Shown piece by piece: positions 16,680 to 26,401 of a DNA stretch of 50,280 nt. How positions within the stretch are numbered: the first letter of the stretch is position 1; each line of letters starts with the position of its first letter. This DNA comes from Ferruginibacter sp. (GTDB lineage: Bacteria; Bacteroidota; Bacteroidia; Chitinophagales; Chitinophagaceae), in assembly GCA_030157685.1 (NCBI GenBank), contig JAOAUI010000312.1:1-50280 (forward strand), given 5' to 3'. The notes below the pieces were generated by a model. That model was not told the DNA's origin and did not search any database. It worked only from the letters and a program-made list of their open reading frames with translations. The translations under genes and the position numbers were made by a program.

Positions 16680-19577
16680 TTAATCAACGATTATTAGTTT
16701 CCCGGTTTCCAAAGGCTTGTTATCAGCTCCAAATAATTTGTATATCACAATACCGGTTGGGAAATTCAAAATGTCAATTATTGTTGGCAATGATGAAAAA
16801 TTCCTGATCATACGGCCGGTAATATCAAAAAACTGTATACGGTTATCTGCAGGAATGCCCTGCATCAACACATATTTTAATAGCCCTCTTCTGCTTGCAG
16901 GATTCGGATAAAAAACAATATTTTGCCTGCCCGTTGTTAAAAGAGAAATAATATCTGTATAAACAATGGCTCCGTTTTTTAATTTTATTTTGCCTCTGAA
17001 ATAAGTAAAACCTCTGATCAGGTTATTTGCAAATTGGGTGTACTTCGGATTGTTGTTTATTACTTTTATTCCTCCATAAGTTTGCAGCAATTGTCCTTGT
17101 GGTGTTACCCGCTCAAAGAAAACACTGTCAACGAAGCCAGGTGCGCTTAACTCAAGTACCAGGTCTACATTATTTCCATCGAGCTGATTGTAGTAAAAGG
17201 TTTTATAAAAGCAGTAAACACCCTGGAACTCGATATTGCTGGCAACACTGCGTGCCGCCGGAATATTATTGCTTAAAACTGGTTCAACGGCATACACCAG
17301 GTAAGGATAATTTGCTTTCTGAAATAATTTAAATGTATCAGCAACTGTAACAATTGGTTTTAAGTAGGCACTATCTGTTAACGCAAATATTTTATAAGCA
17401 CTTGCATAAATATGTTTATCCCAGGATAGCTGGAAGGAATCGGCACAAATAAAATCTACTTTGGTATTGATCACTTTACTGATAATAAAATTCCTGGAGA
17501 AGAAAGTTCCGAAAGCTGTTTCCATTTTTAATACTGCGGTGGAAGCAGTGTCTTTTATCAGCCATTGAAACTGGTTGGTATATATTTTATGTGATTGTTT
17601 TATTAATTGCCAGGCTGCTCCATTATTATAGCTGATAAATAAATTGCCTGTTTGGTTTGTATCTGCAACAAATGTTTTCCACTTGATAGTAAGTGTTTCG
17701 TTCTCGGCCCGGTTTACATCAGAAGTATGTATTGGATTTGTAAAAGTAAAAGTATTAAGCGTGTCAATATTGTAAGCAATATGAAAAGCTAAAGAAGAAT
17801 TGCTGACGCTTGTTCCGGTAACTTTTGCCTGGTAATTGCCTGCGTTGGGTAATTGAATACTGATTTGTTCTGCAGTATTTAACGAATCTCTTTTTCTAAC
17901 CGGGGGTTTTGACAAAGAGTCAATATTTGCAGCAGCACTTAAAACCCAGGGTTTAAAAATATTGCCGGTAGCAAGCTCAGTCAATTCTATATCCAGATCA
18001 TTGATAAGTGCTTTGTTATTGTTTACCGTGGCTACAGTATCTGTCCAGGCAAGAGTAATCTTTAATTGGGCTGCGTTTGCTGGTACATTAATAGTTTTTG
18101 TCCAGGATTGATTTTGCGACAGAAAACTTCCATCATAATCTTTTTGCTGAACCGATCTTACTGCTGCATAACTGTTTACCAATCCATATCCTGTTTTATA
18201 ATCAATCCCTGCTTTATAAATGTCATCGGCTGTATTAAACAGGATTGCTTTAATTAGTGATGCAGGTGGAAGCGCCTGGCTGTTGCTGTCAGCATACACT
18301 TGTTGCATTACAGCTACAGTACCGCTTACAACCGCTGCTGCATCAGAAGTGCCGTTTGGACCAAGGGCAATCAGTTGAGGAACCAGTCTGCCATCATATG
18401 CAGGGCCCGAAGAGCTTTCTGGGGGCAAATTTCCTGCATTATCAATGGCACCCACAGCTAAAATATTTTTAGCCATTTTAAAATTTCCGGTAAGGTTGGC
18501 ATAGTTGGTTATACCTGCGTATTTGCCTTCTGTGGCAGCCAGTTTTCCGCTGTTGCCGGCTGAAAACACGTGAACAAAGTTTTTATTTTGCCAGGTATGT
18601 AAATCGTAGCTGACCGCTTCGGCCCCATAAAACTGCTGTACAATGGTGCCATAAGAGTGATTTTGTACAGTTACTTTATTCGTATTTAAAATAGAAGCGT
18701 CATCTGCAAACAGATTGGCAAAGGAGCTTGAATAAAATTTACATGCATTGGCAATTCCCCTGCCATTGTAAAAGCTGTTTCCGGCACCGCCAATGATGGA
18801 AGATATAATCGTAGCATGGCTACTTATAGTTGAAGATGCCAATGATGATGGGATGACTCTTTTATAAACATCCAGATCCGCCTCTTCCATTTTTTGTTCT
18901 TTAACACCAACGTTAATATTTTTTCCATTTGCTGATGGTATTAAATAATCCAGCCGGTTAATTCCATGAAAATCCCGGCTGTATCCAATTATGCCGATTT
19001 CGGTATGAGGTTCGGCATAACGGTCAATAAATATCACTTCAGTTAAATTGGCAACAGTATTTCTGATAAAGGATGCCTTACATTTAATTACAATTGAATT
19101 GGACGGCTTGTTGATTCCCGTAATCGTAATATTATTTGCCAGGCTTTTTGAAACAGATTGTAACTGATCAATATCATGGCCGGTAATAATATAGCTTTCC
19201 ACGGGATCCTGCTTTTTACTTTCATTATTTTTTTGCAATGCAGGAGAATATTTCCAGTAGTTATTTGCAGCAATAATATAGAATTGTTGATTTAAATATT
19301 CATATTCATTGCCGGTTAAGATTTTTATTACAGCAGTTGTTTCATTGATCATTCTGATGACATTGATCGATACCGGCATTTTAGCTTTCCATGAAATAAG
19401 ATAATAAGGCCTGTCTTTTAGATAAGTCTGGTTTGCTTTATCCGCATAAAGCGAAAATGGGTTTTCATTTCCGGAACCTGGCTTATTTTGTGCAAATAAA
19501 CCCTGATGAAAAAATAAAAGAAAGGCGAAAAATATTTTTTCTTTTTTAAGACCTGAAAATAGTTGATGCATCATCAT
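16680..19577 (-). CDS. T9SS-secreted subtilisin-like (S8) protein
   Basis: This 965-residue protein has a signal peptide ending near LFAQ. Residues of about 200-470 form an S8 domain with His254 (SSHATIISSIIGGAG), the oxyanion Asn342 (VFSAGNSG) and the nucleophile Ser411 (GTSDAAAVVSG). The strand that normally ends in the catalytic Asp (VAVLDTG in subtilisins) reads VGVKEQK, which places Glu227 at the Asp position, so activity is uncertain. Beta-rich domains follow from about 500 to 870. The C-terminus (FYPNPASRRG, then FFDITGRMI and FPTGIVIYKLFG) is a T9SS sorting domain. It is expected to be exported and surface-bound. The upstream neighbour is an M57 metalloprotease lipoprotein ending in its own terminator. 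Confidence 0.87.
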   Translation of the reverse strand: MMMHQLFSGLKKEKIFFAFLLFFHQGLFAQNKPGSGNENPFSLYADKANQTYLKDRPYYLISWKAKMPVSINVIRMINETTAVIKILTGNEYEYLNQQFYIIAANNYWKYSPALQKNNESKKQDPVESYIITGHDIDQLQSVSKSLANNITITGINKPSNSIVIKCKASFIRNTVANLTEVIFIDRYAEPHTEIGIIGYSRDFHGINRLDYLIPSANGKNINVGVKEQKMEEADLDVYKRVIPSSLASSTISSHATIISSIIGGAGNSFYNGRGIANACKFYSSSFANLFADDASILNTNKVTVQNHSYGTIVQQFYGAEAVSYDLHTWQNKNFVHVFSAGNSGKLAATEGKYAGITNYANLTGNFKMAKNILAVGAIDNAGNLPPESSSGPAYDGRLVPQLIALGPNGTSDAAAVVSGTVAVMQQVYADSNSQALPPASLIKAILFNTADDIYKAGIDYKTGYGLVNSYAAVRSVQQKDYDGSFLSQNQSWTKTINVPANAAQLKITLAWTDTVATVNNNKALINDLDIELTELATGNIFKPWVLSAAANIDSLSKPPVRKRDSLNTAEQISIQLPNAGNYQAKVTGTSVSNSSLAFHIAYNIDTLNTFTFTNPIHTSDVNRAENETLTIKWKTFVADTNQTGNLFISYNNGAAWQLIKQSHKIYTNQFQWLIKDTASTAVLKMETAFGTFFSRNFIISKVINTKVDFICADSFQLSWDKHIYASAYKIFALTDSAYLKPIVTVADTFKLFQKANYPYLVYAVEPVLSNNIPAARSVASNIEFQGVYCFYKTFYYNQLDGNNVDLVLELSAPGFVDSVFFERVTPQGQLLQTYGGIKVINNNPKYTQFANNLIRGFTYFRGKIKLKNGAIVYTDIISLLTTGRQNIVFYPNPASRRGLLKYVLMQGIPADNRIQFFDITGRMIRNFSSLPTIIDILNFPTGIVIYKLFGADNKPLETGKLIIVD

Positions 19578-19642
19578 TGGTTGCCGGATAAATTATTTGC
19601 GTAATAATAAAATTACTGATTAATCGAATTTAAATCTATAAC

Positions 19643-19676
19643 TAAAAAATCCCTTTCCGGTTAAAGAAAGGGATTT
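19643..19676 (-). terminator. Rho-independent terminator after the M57 gene
   Basis: On the minus strand AAATCCCTTTC pairs with GAAAGGGATTT across an eight-base loop, followed directly by a T-run. It lies 20 bases past the stop of the M57 gene, which transcribes this way. Confidence 0.85.
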
Positions 19677-19695
19677 GGAAATAAAAGATCAGTTA

Positions 19696-20529
19696 TTAAT
19701 AAACATAATTCAAAGCCGTACCATCAGACGAGCTGAATGCAGGATTTCCATTGGTACATGCCATCATCCAGGAATTATAAGAGCCTGTAACTGTTGTTGG
19801 TGTACCGGGAATCCAAATAGCACCCACACCGGCAGAACCTTCATTTGAATTCTGTCCGCAACTTGACCTGTTCATATAGTCGGTATGACGAAACCCGATG
19901 CAGTGGCCAATTTCATGAGCCATCACTTCATCGGCTTTATTAGCAGTGTTTAAATAAGTGGTAGCACAACTGCTGGTGCTAAGTGTAAAACCCGGGCTGG
20001 GATTGCCGCCTGTTGGGAAACCAGATGCCTGGCCTAAAATGCAACCTCCTCCCGATGTTCCAAGGTTTGCGCCTGATATCACAATATTGCCACCTGTGGT
20101 TACCCGTTGAAACCTGATCCTTAAATTAAGGTTGTTATACCTTGCCAATGCCTGGTCTAAACCAGTTGAATAATAACTGGGAAAACCAGATCCCAGTCTT
20201 ACCGTAATTGTTCTTTGGCCGGTACCTGGTAAGCTTACCACATTGGTAGTGCGGTAATGTTCTTCGTTGGCTACAACAAGTTCATTGGGATTTACACCAA
20301 CCAATTCATTTAATTGTGCGGTAGTTAAAAGAATATCACCTTCAATAAGATAACTGCCTTCAGCAGTTCTTTCGGCCCAGTTGCCGTTAAAGCCTGCAGC
20401 AACTATCAGGTCTTTTTCAACTTGTGTTAATGCATTTGCATTTACGTCATCTGCAGGTGCTTTTTTACAGCTTATAATTGAACCCGTTAACAACAATGCC
20501 AGGCTGGCGGAATAAAAGATTTTTTTCAT
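19696..20529 (-). CDS. M57-type (HEIGH) zinc metalloprotease lipoprotein
   Basis: This 277-residue protein has a lipoprotein signal (lipobox GSIISC, Cys21). The zinc-protease motif HEIGHCIGFRH gives ligands His205, His209 and His215 and catalytic Glu206, the extended metzincin-like pattern of peptidase family M57. Further family features are the N-terminal FNGNWAERTAEGSYLIEGDILL, the fragment ITVRLGSGFPSYYSTGLDQALARYN and the downstream RSSCGQN. Five or more cysteines in the mature part suggest disulfides. It should cleave proteins or peptides at the cell envelope, but its natural targets are unknown. It is transcribed alone. Confidence 0.9.
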   Translation of the reverse strand: MKKIFYSASLALLLTGSIISCKKAPADDVNANALTQVEKDLIVAAGFNGNWAERTAEGSYLIEGDILLTTAQLNELVGVNPNELVVANEEHYRTTNVVSLPGTGQRTITVRLGSGFPSYYSTGLDQALARYNNLNLRIRFQRVTTGGNIVISGANLGTSGGGCILGQASGFPTGGNPSPGFTLSTSSCATTYLNTANKADEVMAHEIGHCIGFRHTDYMNRSSCGQNSNEGSAGVGAIWIPGTPTTVTGSYNSWMMACTNGNPAFSSSDGTALNYVY

Positions 20530-20684
20530 CGGTTAATTTTTTTTGTGAGTAAAGTTGTTTGTAAAATCTAATATAAATATCTTTTTTGATGCTAAAGCAT
20601 AAATGCAGGAAAAAACATATCCACAGTATTTTTACTAAGTAGAACTGTCAGCAAATTTTACAGTGGGTTTTTTCCGGCCCTGAA

Positions 20685-21701
20685 TTATCTTCCTGAATGA
20701 TTTGAGATAAAACAATGTACCAGTTGAAAAACAGTCATTGTAAGGATGCAAGTAATCAACATCCTGAGCAAAGTGCTTATCCAGTTGTACCCAAATACTT
20801 TTTTCATAGAAACAGCCAGATAAGTTAAAAAGCTCAGCAGAAAAAGCAATAGAAATATGAAAAGCAGTATTGTAGCAAAAGATTGAAACAGCAACAAGCA
20901 AAGTAACATGGCCGGGAAAATAATCAGGAAAAAGCAACCGAAGTGAATTGAATACAGCATGGCATCATAGAAGAACAGCCCTTTACGGTAAAATACAATG
21001 AAGCAGATGAGGGCAATGATGGGAATCATGATCAGGAACAACCATTTAAAAATACCTGTAACCATGGTAACTGCTTCATGCATGGTCATTTGCCTGCTTA
21101 TCCGTATTTTTTTATTTTCAGCAAATAAACGGGTGATCATATTATTGGCATAGCCATGATCTGCAAGCCAGTTTCCAATACTGTCTTTAGTTGTTTTTTT
21201 CAGCAGCCTGAGGTCTCCATTGGTTACTGCAGGATTATTCATCACCCATGAAAACGGGGTAACCAAAATATGATCCTTCAGACTATCAGCAGATCTATCA
21301 AAAATTTCACCAATGGTCATATTTTCTTCCTGGGTTGTAACGGCTTGACCAAAAAGCCCCTTTTCCTGAAGATCGGCCTCGTATATACCTAATGCCAGCA
21401 GGCAAAAAATGGAAAGGAAAATAAACATCCGGAAAGGTGGCGTGTAGCGCCCACGGATGTTATGAATGTAATCAAATGTGATCTTTCCCGGCCTAAATAA
21501 AAGTATTTTTAGGGAGTAAAAGAACTTGGTATCAAAATGCAGAAAACCTTCCAGCAACTCATAGCCATAATGAACCAGGGGAAAGCGGGGATTGTGATTT
21601 TCCTGTCCGCAATTAGGGCAAAAATTAGTGTGTTCACTGCCAGAACTGAATTGAAAATTACAGTTTGCACATTCATGCTGTTTTACTTTTTTTTTCGACA
21701 T
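20685..21701 (-). CDS. DUF3667 membrane protein with N-terminal zinc ribbon
   Basis: This 338-residue protein carries an N-terminal zinc ribbon (Cys11, Cys14, Cys28 and Cys31, in CANC and CPNCG). The DUF3667 signature follows: the segment with EGFLHFDTKFFYSLKILLFR, then PGKITFDYIHNIRGRYTPPFRMFIF. About five hydrophobic helices lie in the rest: FLSIFCLLALGIY, FKWLFLIMIPIIALICFIVFY, MLYSIHFGCFFLIIFPAMLL, a long Leu/Phe-rich helix, and the C-terminal MLITCILTMTVF. The family is common in Bacteroidota and has no proven function. The 155 bases between it and the M57 gene hold no recognised element. Confidence 0.9.
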   Translation of the reverse strand: MSKKKVKQHECANCNFQFSSGSEHTNFCPNCGQENHNPRFPLVHYGYELLEGFLHFDTKFFYSLKILLFRPGKITFDYIHNIRGRYTPPFRMFIFLSIFCLLALGIYEADLQEKGLFGQAVTTQEENMTIGEIFDRSADSLKDHILVTPFSWVMNNPAVTNGDLRLLKKTTKDSIGNWLADHGYANNMITRLFAENKKIRISRQMTMHEAVTMVTGIFKWLFLIMIPIIALICFIVFYRKGLFFYDAMLYSIHFGCFFLIIFPAMLLCLLLFQSFATILLFIFLLLFLLSFLTYLAVSMKKVFGYNWISTLLRMLITCILTMTVFQLVHCFISNHSGR

Positions 21702-21743
21702 AACCTGGTTTGTTAAAGCCTCAAAATAATAAACAGTACTATA

Positions 21744-21780
21744 AAAAACAAGGCAGGGCCAATTTTCGTTGACCCTGCCT
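21744..21780 (-). terminator. Rho-independent terminator after the amidohydrolase pair
   Basis: On the minus strand AGGCAGGGTCAA pairs with TTGGCCCTGCCT over a short loop and is followed by TTGTTTTTT. It lies 22 bases beyond the stop of the 433-residue amidohydrolase-like gene and closes that two-gene unit. Confidence 0.88.
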
Positions 21781-21801
21781 ATAAAAATGCAAAAACAACA
21801 C

Positions 21802-23103
21802 TTACTTTATCCCATACTTCGTCTCATACTTCTCTGCCAGTTGTTTTTGTTTATTGTTCAGATCAATCTGTCTGCCCTGTATAAAAGCCTGTGTAATTAT
21901 GTTGGTACGCATGTCTAAAATATCGCCTTCGCTTACAATAATGTTGGCGTCTTTACCGGTTTCAATGCTGCCGGTTTTATCGGCAATGCCTAAAATATTT
22001 GCAGCATTTAAAGTAATGGCGCTTAAAGCTTCTTCTTTAGTTAAGCCATAAGCTGCTGCAGTGCCTGCATTAAAAGGCAGGTTGCGGTAGCGACTGTTGC
22101 CATCATCATCGTTAATGGTAAATAATATACCAGCTTTTTGCAAAAGATAAGGTGTTTTAAATGGCTGGTCAATATCATCATCTATCATCGTTGGCAAATC
22201 ATGCAACTGGTTTAAGATAACAGCAATATTATTTTGCTTTAACAGATCGGCAATCTGCCAGCTGTCAACAGCGCCAACAAGTACCACATCAAAACCAAAC
22301 TCTTTTGCAAAATCAACTGCCAGCAACATCTCTTTTACAATATTGCAATGGATGAAAAGCTTTTGTTTTTTATCGAATAAATTTTTAACTGCTTCAAATT
22401 TCAGGTTGGTGTTTTCATGTTTGCTTTCGGCCAGGTAGGCTTTTGCTTCACGGAAAAATACCTTCACTTTTTCAATCTGTTCAAGCCCGGTTTTTACAGG
22501 ATCTGCGGGAGCTTGTTGCCCGCCAAAACCGCCGCCTCTGCCGCCACGCCTGTTTAATAAAGACGGCATACGAAAATGAATGGCCACATCTGTTCTGTAT
22601 GCTGCATCTTCCCAGTTCCAGGCGTCTAATTGCATAACAGAAGATGAACCTGAAATAACCCCGCCATCCGGAATTACATTGGCCAGTAAAATGCCATTGG
22701 TGCGTAAAGTATTAATCACTTTTGAATCGGTATTGTATGCAACCAGTGAACGGATGCTGGAATTTATTTCACCGATCTCTGCCGCATCAACGGTTGCACG
22801 GTTGCTGTTAACTTCTATCAAACCCAGTTGCGATGCAGATAAGATTAAGCCAGGGTAAATATGTTTACCCTTACAATCGATAACTCTTGCCCCGGCTGCA
22901 GAGGCATTGGCACCTACTTCTGTTATTTTTCCATTTTTAAAAATAACTGTGCCATTATTAATTACCTGGCCGTTGCCCACATGAATGGTTGCATTGGTTA
23001 ATGCAATGGTTTCTTTTTGTGCCGGTGCCGGCGACATGGTCTCCTGTGCTGCAACATTGGTTATTGCAAACAGGCAGCTTATATAAAAAATTATTTTTTT
23101 CAT
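21802..23103 (-). CDS. Amidohydrolase-family protein lacking the HxH metal motif
   Basis: This 433-residue exported protein (signal MKKIIFYISCLFAITNVAAQ) has an amidohydrolase fold: a beta-sandwich start (TNATIHVGNGQVINNGTVIFKNGKITEVG) and the closing TGSIETGKDANIIVSEGDILD. Where active members have PGxIDxHxH, this one reads PGLILSASQLG (from residue 84), so the first two metal ligands are gone. The later VxHG-type histidine also looks replaced (VLVGAVDSWQ). IHC near the middle and INDDDG remain. It may be catalytically inactive or bind metal differently. Its gene begins 18 bases after a larger, intact amidohydrolase, so the two products are probably made together and may associate. Confidence 0.85.
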   Translation of the reverse strand: MKKIIFYISCLFAITNVAAQETMSPAPAQKETIALTNATIHVGNGQVINNGTVIFKNGKITEVGANASAAGARVIDCKGKHIYPGLILSASQLGLIEVNSNRATVDAAEIGEINSSIRSLVAYNTDSKVINTLRTNGILLANVIPDGGVISGSSSVMQLDAWNWEDAAYRTDVAIHFRMPSLLNRRGGRGGGFGGQQAPADPVKTGLEQIEKVKVFFREAKAYLAESKHENTNLKFEAVKNLFDKKQKLFIHCNIVKEMLLAVDFAKEFGFDVVLVGAVDSWQIADLLKQNNIAVILNQLHDLPTMIDDDIDQPFKTPYLLQKAGILFTINDDDGNSRYRNLPFNAGTAAAYGLTKEEALSAITLNAANILGIADKTGSIETGKDANIIVSEGDILDMRTNIITQAFIQGRQIDLNNKQKQLAEKYETKYGIK

Positions 23104-23121
23104 CTTTATTATTTTTTCAGA

Positions 23122-26100
23122 TTAATTATTGTTTTCTACATCATCAGCATCAATGCCTAACAAACCATGACTGTGATAATGATCGCTACAGGTATTAATG
23201 ATCTCAAACCTGGGCCTGGCACCACGGCCACCTGCGCCGCCGGCTGCACCGGGTGTAGCGGTTCGTTTTGCAATGGTTAATTTTTGTATCAGCCTGGCTT
23301 TTTCATTTTTATTTTGAATACGCATGGCTGCATCTTTCTCCCTGTCGAAATAAATGATACCATCCACCATTGTTTTTTCTGCCTTGGCATAAATAGACAA
23401 AGGGTTATCGCTCCAAACAACCAGGTCGGCATCTTTACCAACTTTTATGCTGCCCACTTTACCATCAACATGCATCATTTTTGCAGGATTGATGGTTACC
23501 ATATTCAACGCATCAGTTTCACTCATACCACCATACTTCACGCTCTTGGCAGCTTCCTGGTTCAGGCGGCGGGCCATTTCTGCATCATCCGAATTAATGG
23601 CAACATTTAATCCCACTTTGTGCATGATATAAGCATTGTAAGGAATGGCATCCACCACTTCCATCTTATAATTCCACCAATCGCTGAAGGTTGATACGTT
23701 TGCACCGTGCGCTTTCATTTTATCAGCAACTTTATAGCCTTCTAAAATATGAGTGAACGTGTTGAAGGTAAATCCAAATTTATCGCCCACTTTCATGGCA
23801 GCATTAATTTCACTTTGTACATAGGAGTGACAGGTAATGAACCTTTTTTTATTCATGATCTCAACCAATGCATCCAGTTCCAAATCTCTGCGAACTGTCA
23901 TTGGTATTGCACCTTTCTTCTTATTATTTTCATCGGCAGCTTTCCATGCGTTCTGGTAGTCAGAAGCTCTTTGAAATGCATCCATGAAAACCTGGTCAAC
24001 ACCCATCCTGGTATCAGGGAAACGGGTATTGCCCTGTGTGGCCGAACTTCTTTTTACGTTTTCGCCCAAAGCAAATTTTATAAATCCATCAGCACCGGCA
24101 AATTTCAGATCCTGGTCATTGGCACCCCAACGCAGTTTTATTAATTGTGTTTGTCCGCCAATAGTATTGGCCGATCCATGCAGGATATGAGAGCTGGTAA
24201 CGCCACCACTCAGCTGGCGGTAAATATTCTTATCATCAGGATTGAGGTTATCGCCAATCCTTACTTCGGAGGTAACACTTTGTCCGCCTTCATTAATAGA
24301 TGCTGCAGCTATGTGTGAGTGTTCATCAATAATACCGGCAGTAACATGTTTGCCGGTTCCATCAATAATTCTTGCGGCAGCATCGGTAAGATTTTTTCCT
24401 ACTGCTGCAATCTTTCCGTCTTTCACCAATACATCCGTGTTTTCCAGTTTGCCATCTTTTTCGCTGGTCCAAACAGTTGCATTTTTAATCAAGAAGCTTT
24501 CAGCTTTCGGCATTTCTTCCCAACCATTACTTAAAAACGGATAGGTTACTTTTCCTAAAACCAAAGGTTGTTTTGGCCTTACACTGTCGGCTTTCACTTC
24601 CTGTTTTTTATCAAAAGTGGCAGTCCAGGTAAATAAATTTCCCTGTGCATCGCTGCCACGGCCATTCCATACATTGCCTGCTGCAGCGCCACTTAAAATG
24701 GTTTCTTTGGCATTGGGGCCACGTCCTTCGGTATAACTCAGTTTTACCAGTTTACCATCAAAACTGTATTTACCGGTAAGGGTATCTTTACTTATGAAAC
24801 TGGCCACACCGGCATCTTTCAGCTCAAGCGAAAAAGCCCTTGGCCCGGCAATGGTGTTGGTCATTAAATTATAGATGCCTTTAACATCGTACCAGTTTTC
24901 ATCTTTTACTGCATTTTTTATTCCCTGTGTCCAGTTTTGGAGCAACACTGTTTTTTCAGCAAATACAGGCCCTGTTGTGATGATAAAATTTGCGATCTTA
25001 CCTGCATCCAGGCTGCCAATTTTATCATACATGCCCAGCATTACTGCAGGGGCTTTGGTAAGTGCATCTAAAGCCTTTTGTTCGGTTAAACCGTATTCAA
25101 TGGCTTTGCGCAGGTTAGCCATAAACTCGGTTGGGTTGGTAAGATCGGCAGCCGTTAAACAAAAATTAATTCCTGCTTTTTCAAAAGCAGCAGGATTGGA
25201 TGGAGCCAGTTCCCAATGCTTCAAATCATCCAGCCCAACAAAGCGCAGATCATTGGGATCATCAACATCCATTGCAGCAGGATAATTCAATGATAAAATA
25301 AAAGAAGCTTTTGAATCGGCCATTTCTTTTATGCGTTGGTATTCGTTGCCGCCGCCTTTAATAATGTATTGAACACCAAATTCATCGCCGATTTTATCAG
25401 CACGTAAATCATTCCATTTATCGTTGGCTTCAAAAATCTGGGGTAGTGATTGGTTATCGTTCCAGCTTTTTAAAGATAGATTCGTGCCTTCAGAAGCAGG
25501 GCTGTTTTTGTACCATTGTGCATCTAAATATGTCTGGCGCAATAAAGCGATCATACCCATCATAGAGCCAGGATAGCTTTGGCTGGAAGTACCTTTGCTA
25601 AAGGAATAATGTGCAGATGCTTTGTCTTTTATCAACACAAAATTATCGGCCTGGCCGGCCAGTGTTACAAATGCACCGCTGCCACGTGCAATACCATCTT
25701 TTTGATGGGTAAGTACCGAGCCAAAACCAATATCACGTAATGCTTTTGCTTTAGCTTCATCGGCACTAAAAATTTTATAGGCTTCTGTTTCGGGTTTTAT
25801 AGCCTGGTTCCAGCCGTAAGCGCCCTTGGTGTTTGATGTGAGTTGCTGTGTGCGGAAAAACGCACCCGGGCCACCTGCCGTTTGTTGAACGGGAGCGGCG
25901 GGCATTCCATAGTCGCTGTAAATATCTATAAAAGCCGGGTAAATAAATTTGCCGCTGCAGTCAATAACCACCGCATCTTTTGGGATGGCAATATTGTTTC
26001 CCACTGCCACAATTTTACCCTGGCGAACAACCAGCGTGGCATTTTGTAAAGTGATTTGGGCATCTTTCACAATGCTCGCATTGGTAAATACATAATGCCC

Positions 26101-26211
26101 GTCTTTGGGATTAGCTACGTCGTTTGCCGGAAAAGTTGCCTGTGCTTTTATTAATTGACCAGTGGCACTTAGCATTAACAGCCCTATCAGCAAGATTTTA
26201 ATTTTTTGCAT
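23122..26211 (-). CDS. Exported double-module amidohydrolase
   Basis: This 1,029-residue protein (signal ending near IKAQ) contains two amidohydrolase-type modules. The first (about 35-430) reads PAFIDIYSDYG at residues 92-102, where PGxIDxHxH is expected, so it lacks the metal pair. The second (about 570-1000) keeps the motif as TAGIIDEHSHI near residue 630, with CHSYVQSE, THILEGYK and NSDDAEMARR supplying the other ligands. Relatives are annotated as imidazolonepropionase-like or dipeptidase-like hydrolases that open cyclic amides or peptide bonds; the substrate is unknown. A Gly/Arg-rich stretch (GGAGGRGARPRFE) lies near the C-terminus. A -7-like TATATTTA on the minus strand at 26248-26241 could be its promoter. 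Confidence 0.9.
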   Translation of the reverse strand: MQKIKILLIGLLMLSATGQLIKAQATFPANDVANPKDGHYVFTNASIVKDAQITLQNATLVVRQGKIVAVGNNIAIPKDAVVIDCSGKFIYPAFIDIYSDYGMPAAPVQQTAGGPGAFFRTQQLTSNTKGAYGWNQAIKPETEAYKIFSADEAKAKALRDIGFGSVLTHQKDGIARGSGAFVTLAGQADNFVLIKDKASAHYSFSKGTSSQSYPGSMMGMIALLRQTYLDAQWYKNSPASEGTNLSLKSWNDNQSLPQIFEANDKWNDLRADKIGDEFGVQYIIKGGGNEYQRIKEMADSKASFILSLNYPAAMDVDDPNDLRFVGLDDLKHWELAPSNPAAFEKAGINFCLTAADLTNPTEFMANLRKAIEYGLTEQKALDALTKAPAVMLGMYDKIGSLDAGKIANFIITTGPVFAEKTVLLQNWTQGIKNAVKDENWYDVKGIYNLMTNTIAGPRAFSLELKDAGVASFISKDTLTGKYSFDGKLVKLSYTEGRGPNAKETILSGAAAGNVWNGRGSDAQGNLFTWTATFDKKQEVKADSVRPKQPLVLGKVTYPFLSNGWEEMPKAESFLIKNATVWTSEKDGKLENTDVLVKDGKIAAVGKNLTDAAARIIDGTGKHVTAGIIDEHSHIAAASINEGGQSVTSEVRIGDNLNPDDKNIYRQLSGGVTSSHILHGSANTIGGQTQLIKLRWGANDQDLKFAGADGFIKFALGENVKRSSATQGNTRFPDTRMGVDQVFMDAFQRASDYQNAWKAADENNKKKGAIPMTVRRDLELDALVEIMNKKRFITCHSYVQSEINAAMKVGDKFGFTFNTFTHILEGYKVADKMKAHGANVSTFSDWWNYKMEVVDAIPYNAYIMHKVGLNVAINSDDAEMARRLNQEAAKSVKYGGMSETDALNMVTINPAKMMHVDGKVGSIKVGKDADLVVWSDNPLSIYAKAEKTMVDGIIYFDREKDAAMRIQNKNEKARLIQKLTIAKRTATPGAAGGAGGRGARPRFEIINTCSDHYHSHGLLGIDADDVENNN

Positions 26212-26388
26212 GCAATTTTATTTTGGGTTTTAATTGGCGTTAAATATAACAAATGATTACATCTAATTAATAAAGGTTAACGAATTAAGTTATGGATATT
26301 CGGTAATTTTACGGCATTTAAAGGGCGGGTTGATTTTTTTACGATAATATAGCACAGTTTATCTATAAAATTGATGGAATGGTTTTTG

Positions 26389-26396
26389 TAAATTTG
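26389..26396 (+). promoter_or_regulatory. Putative -7 promoter element before the SPOR gene
   Basis: TAAATTTG matches TAnnTTTG and ends five bases before the ATG at 26402. If it is used, the transcript would begin at or next to the start codon. The nearest TTG (26371) is only 15 bases upstream, less than the usual 19-21, so the assignment is tentative. Confidence 0.35.
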
Positions 26397-26401
26397 CATG
26401 T

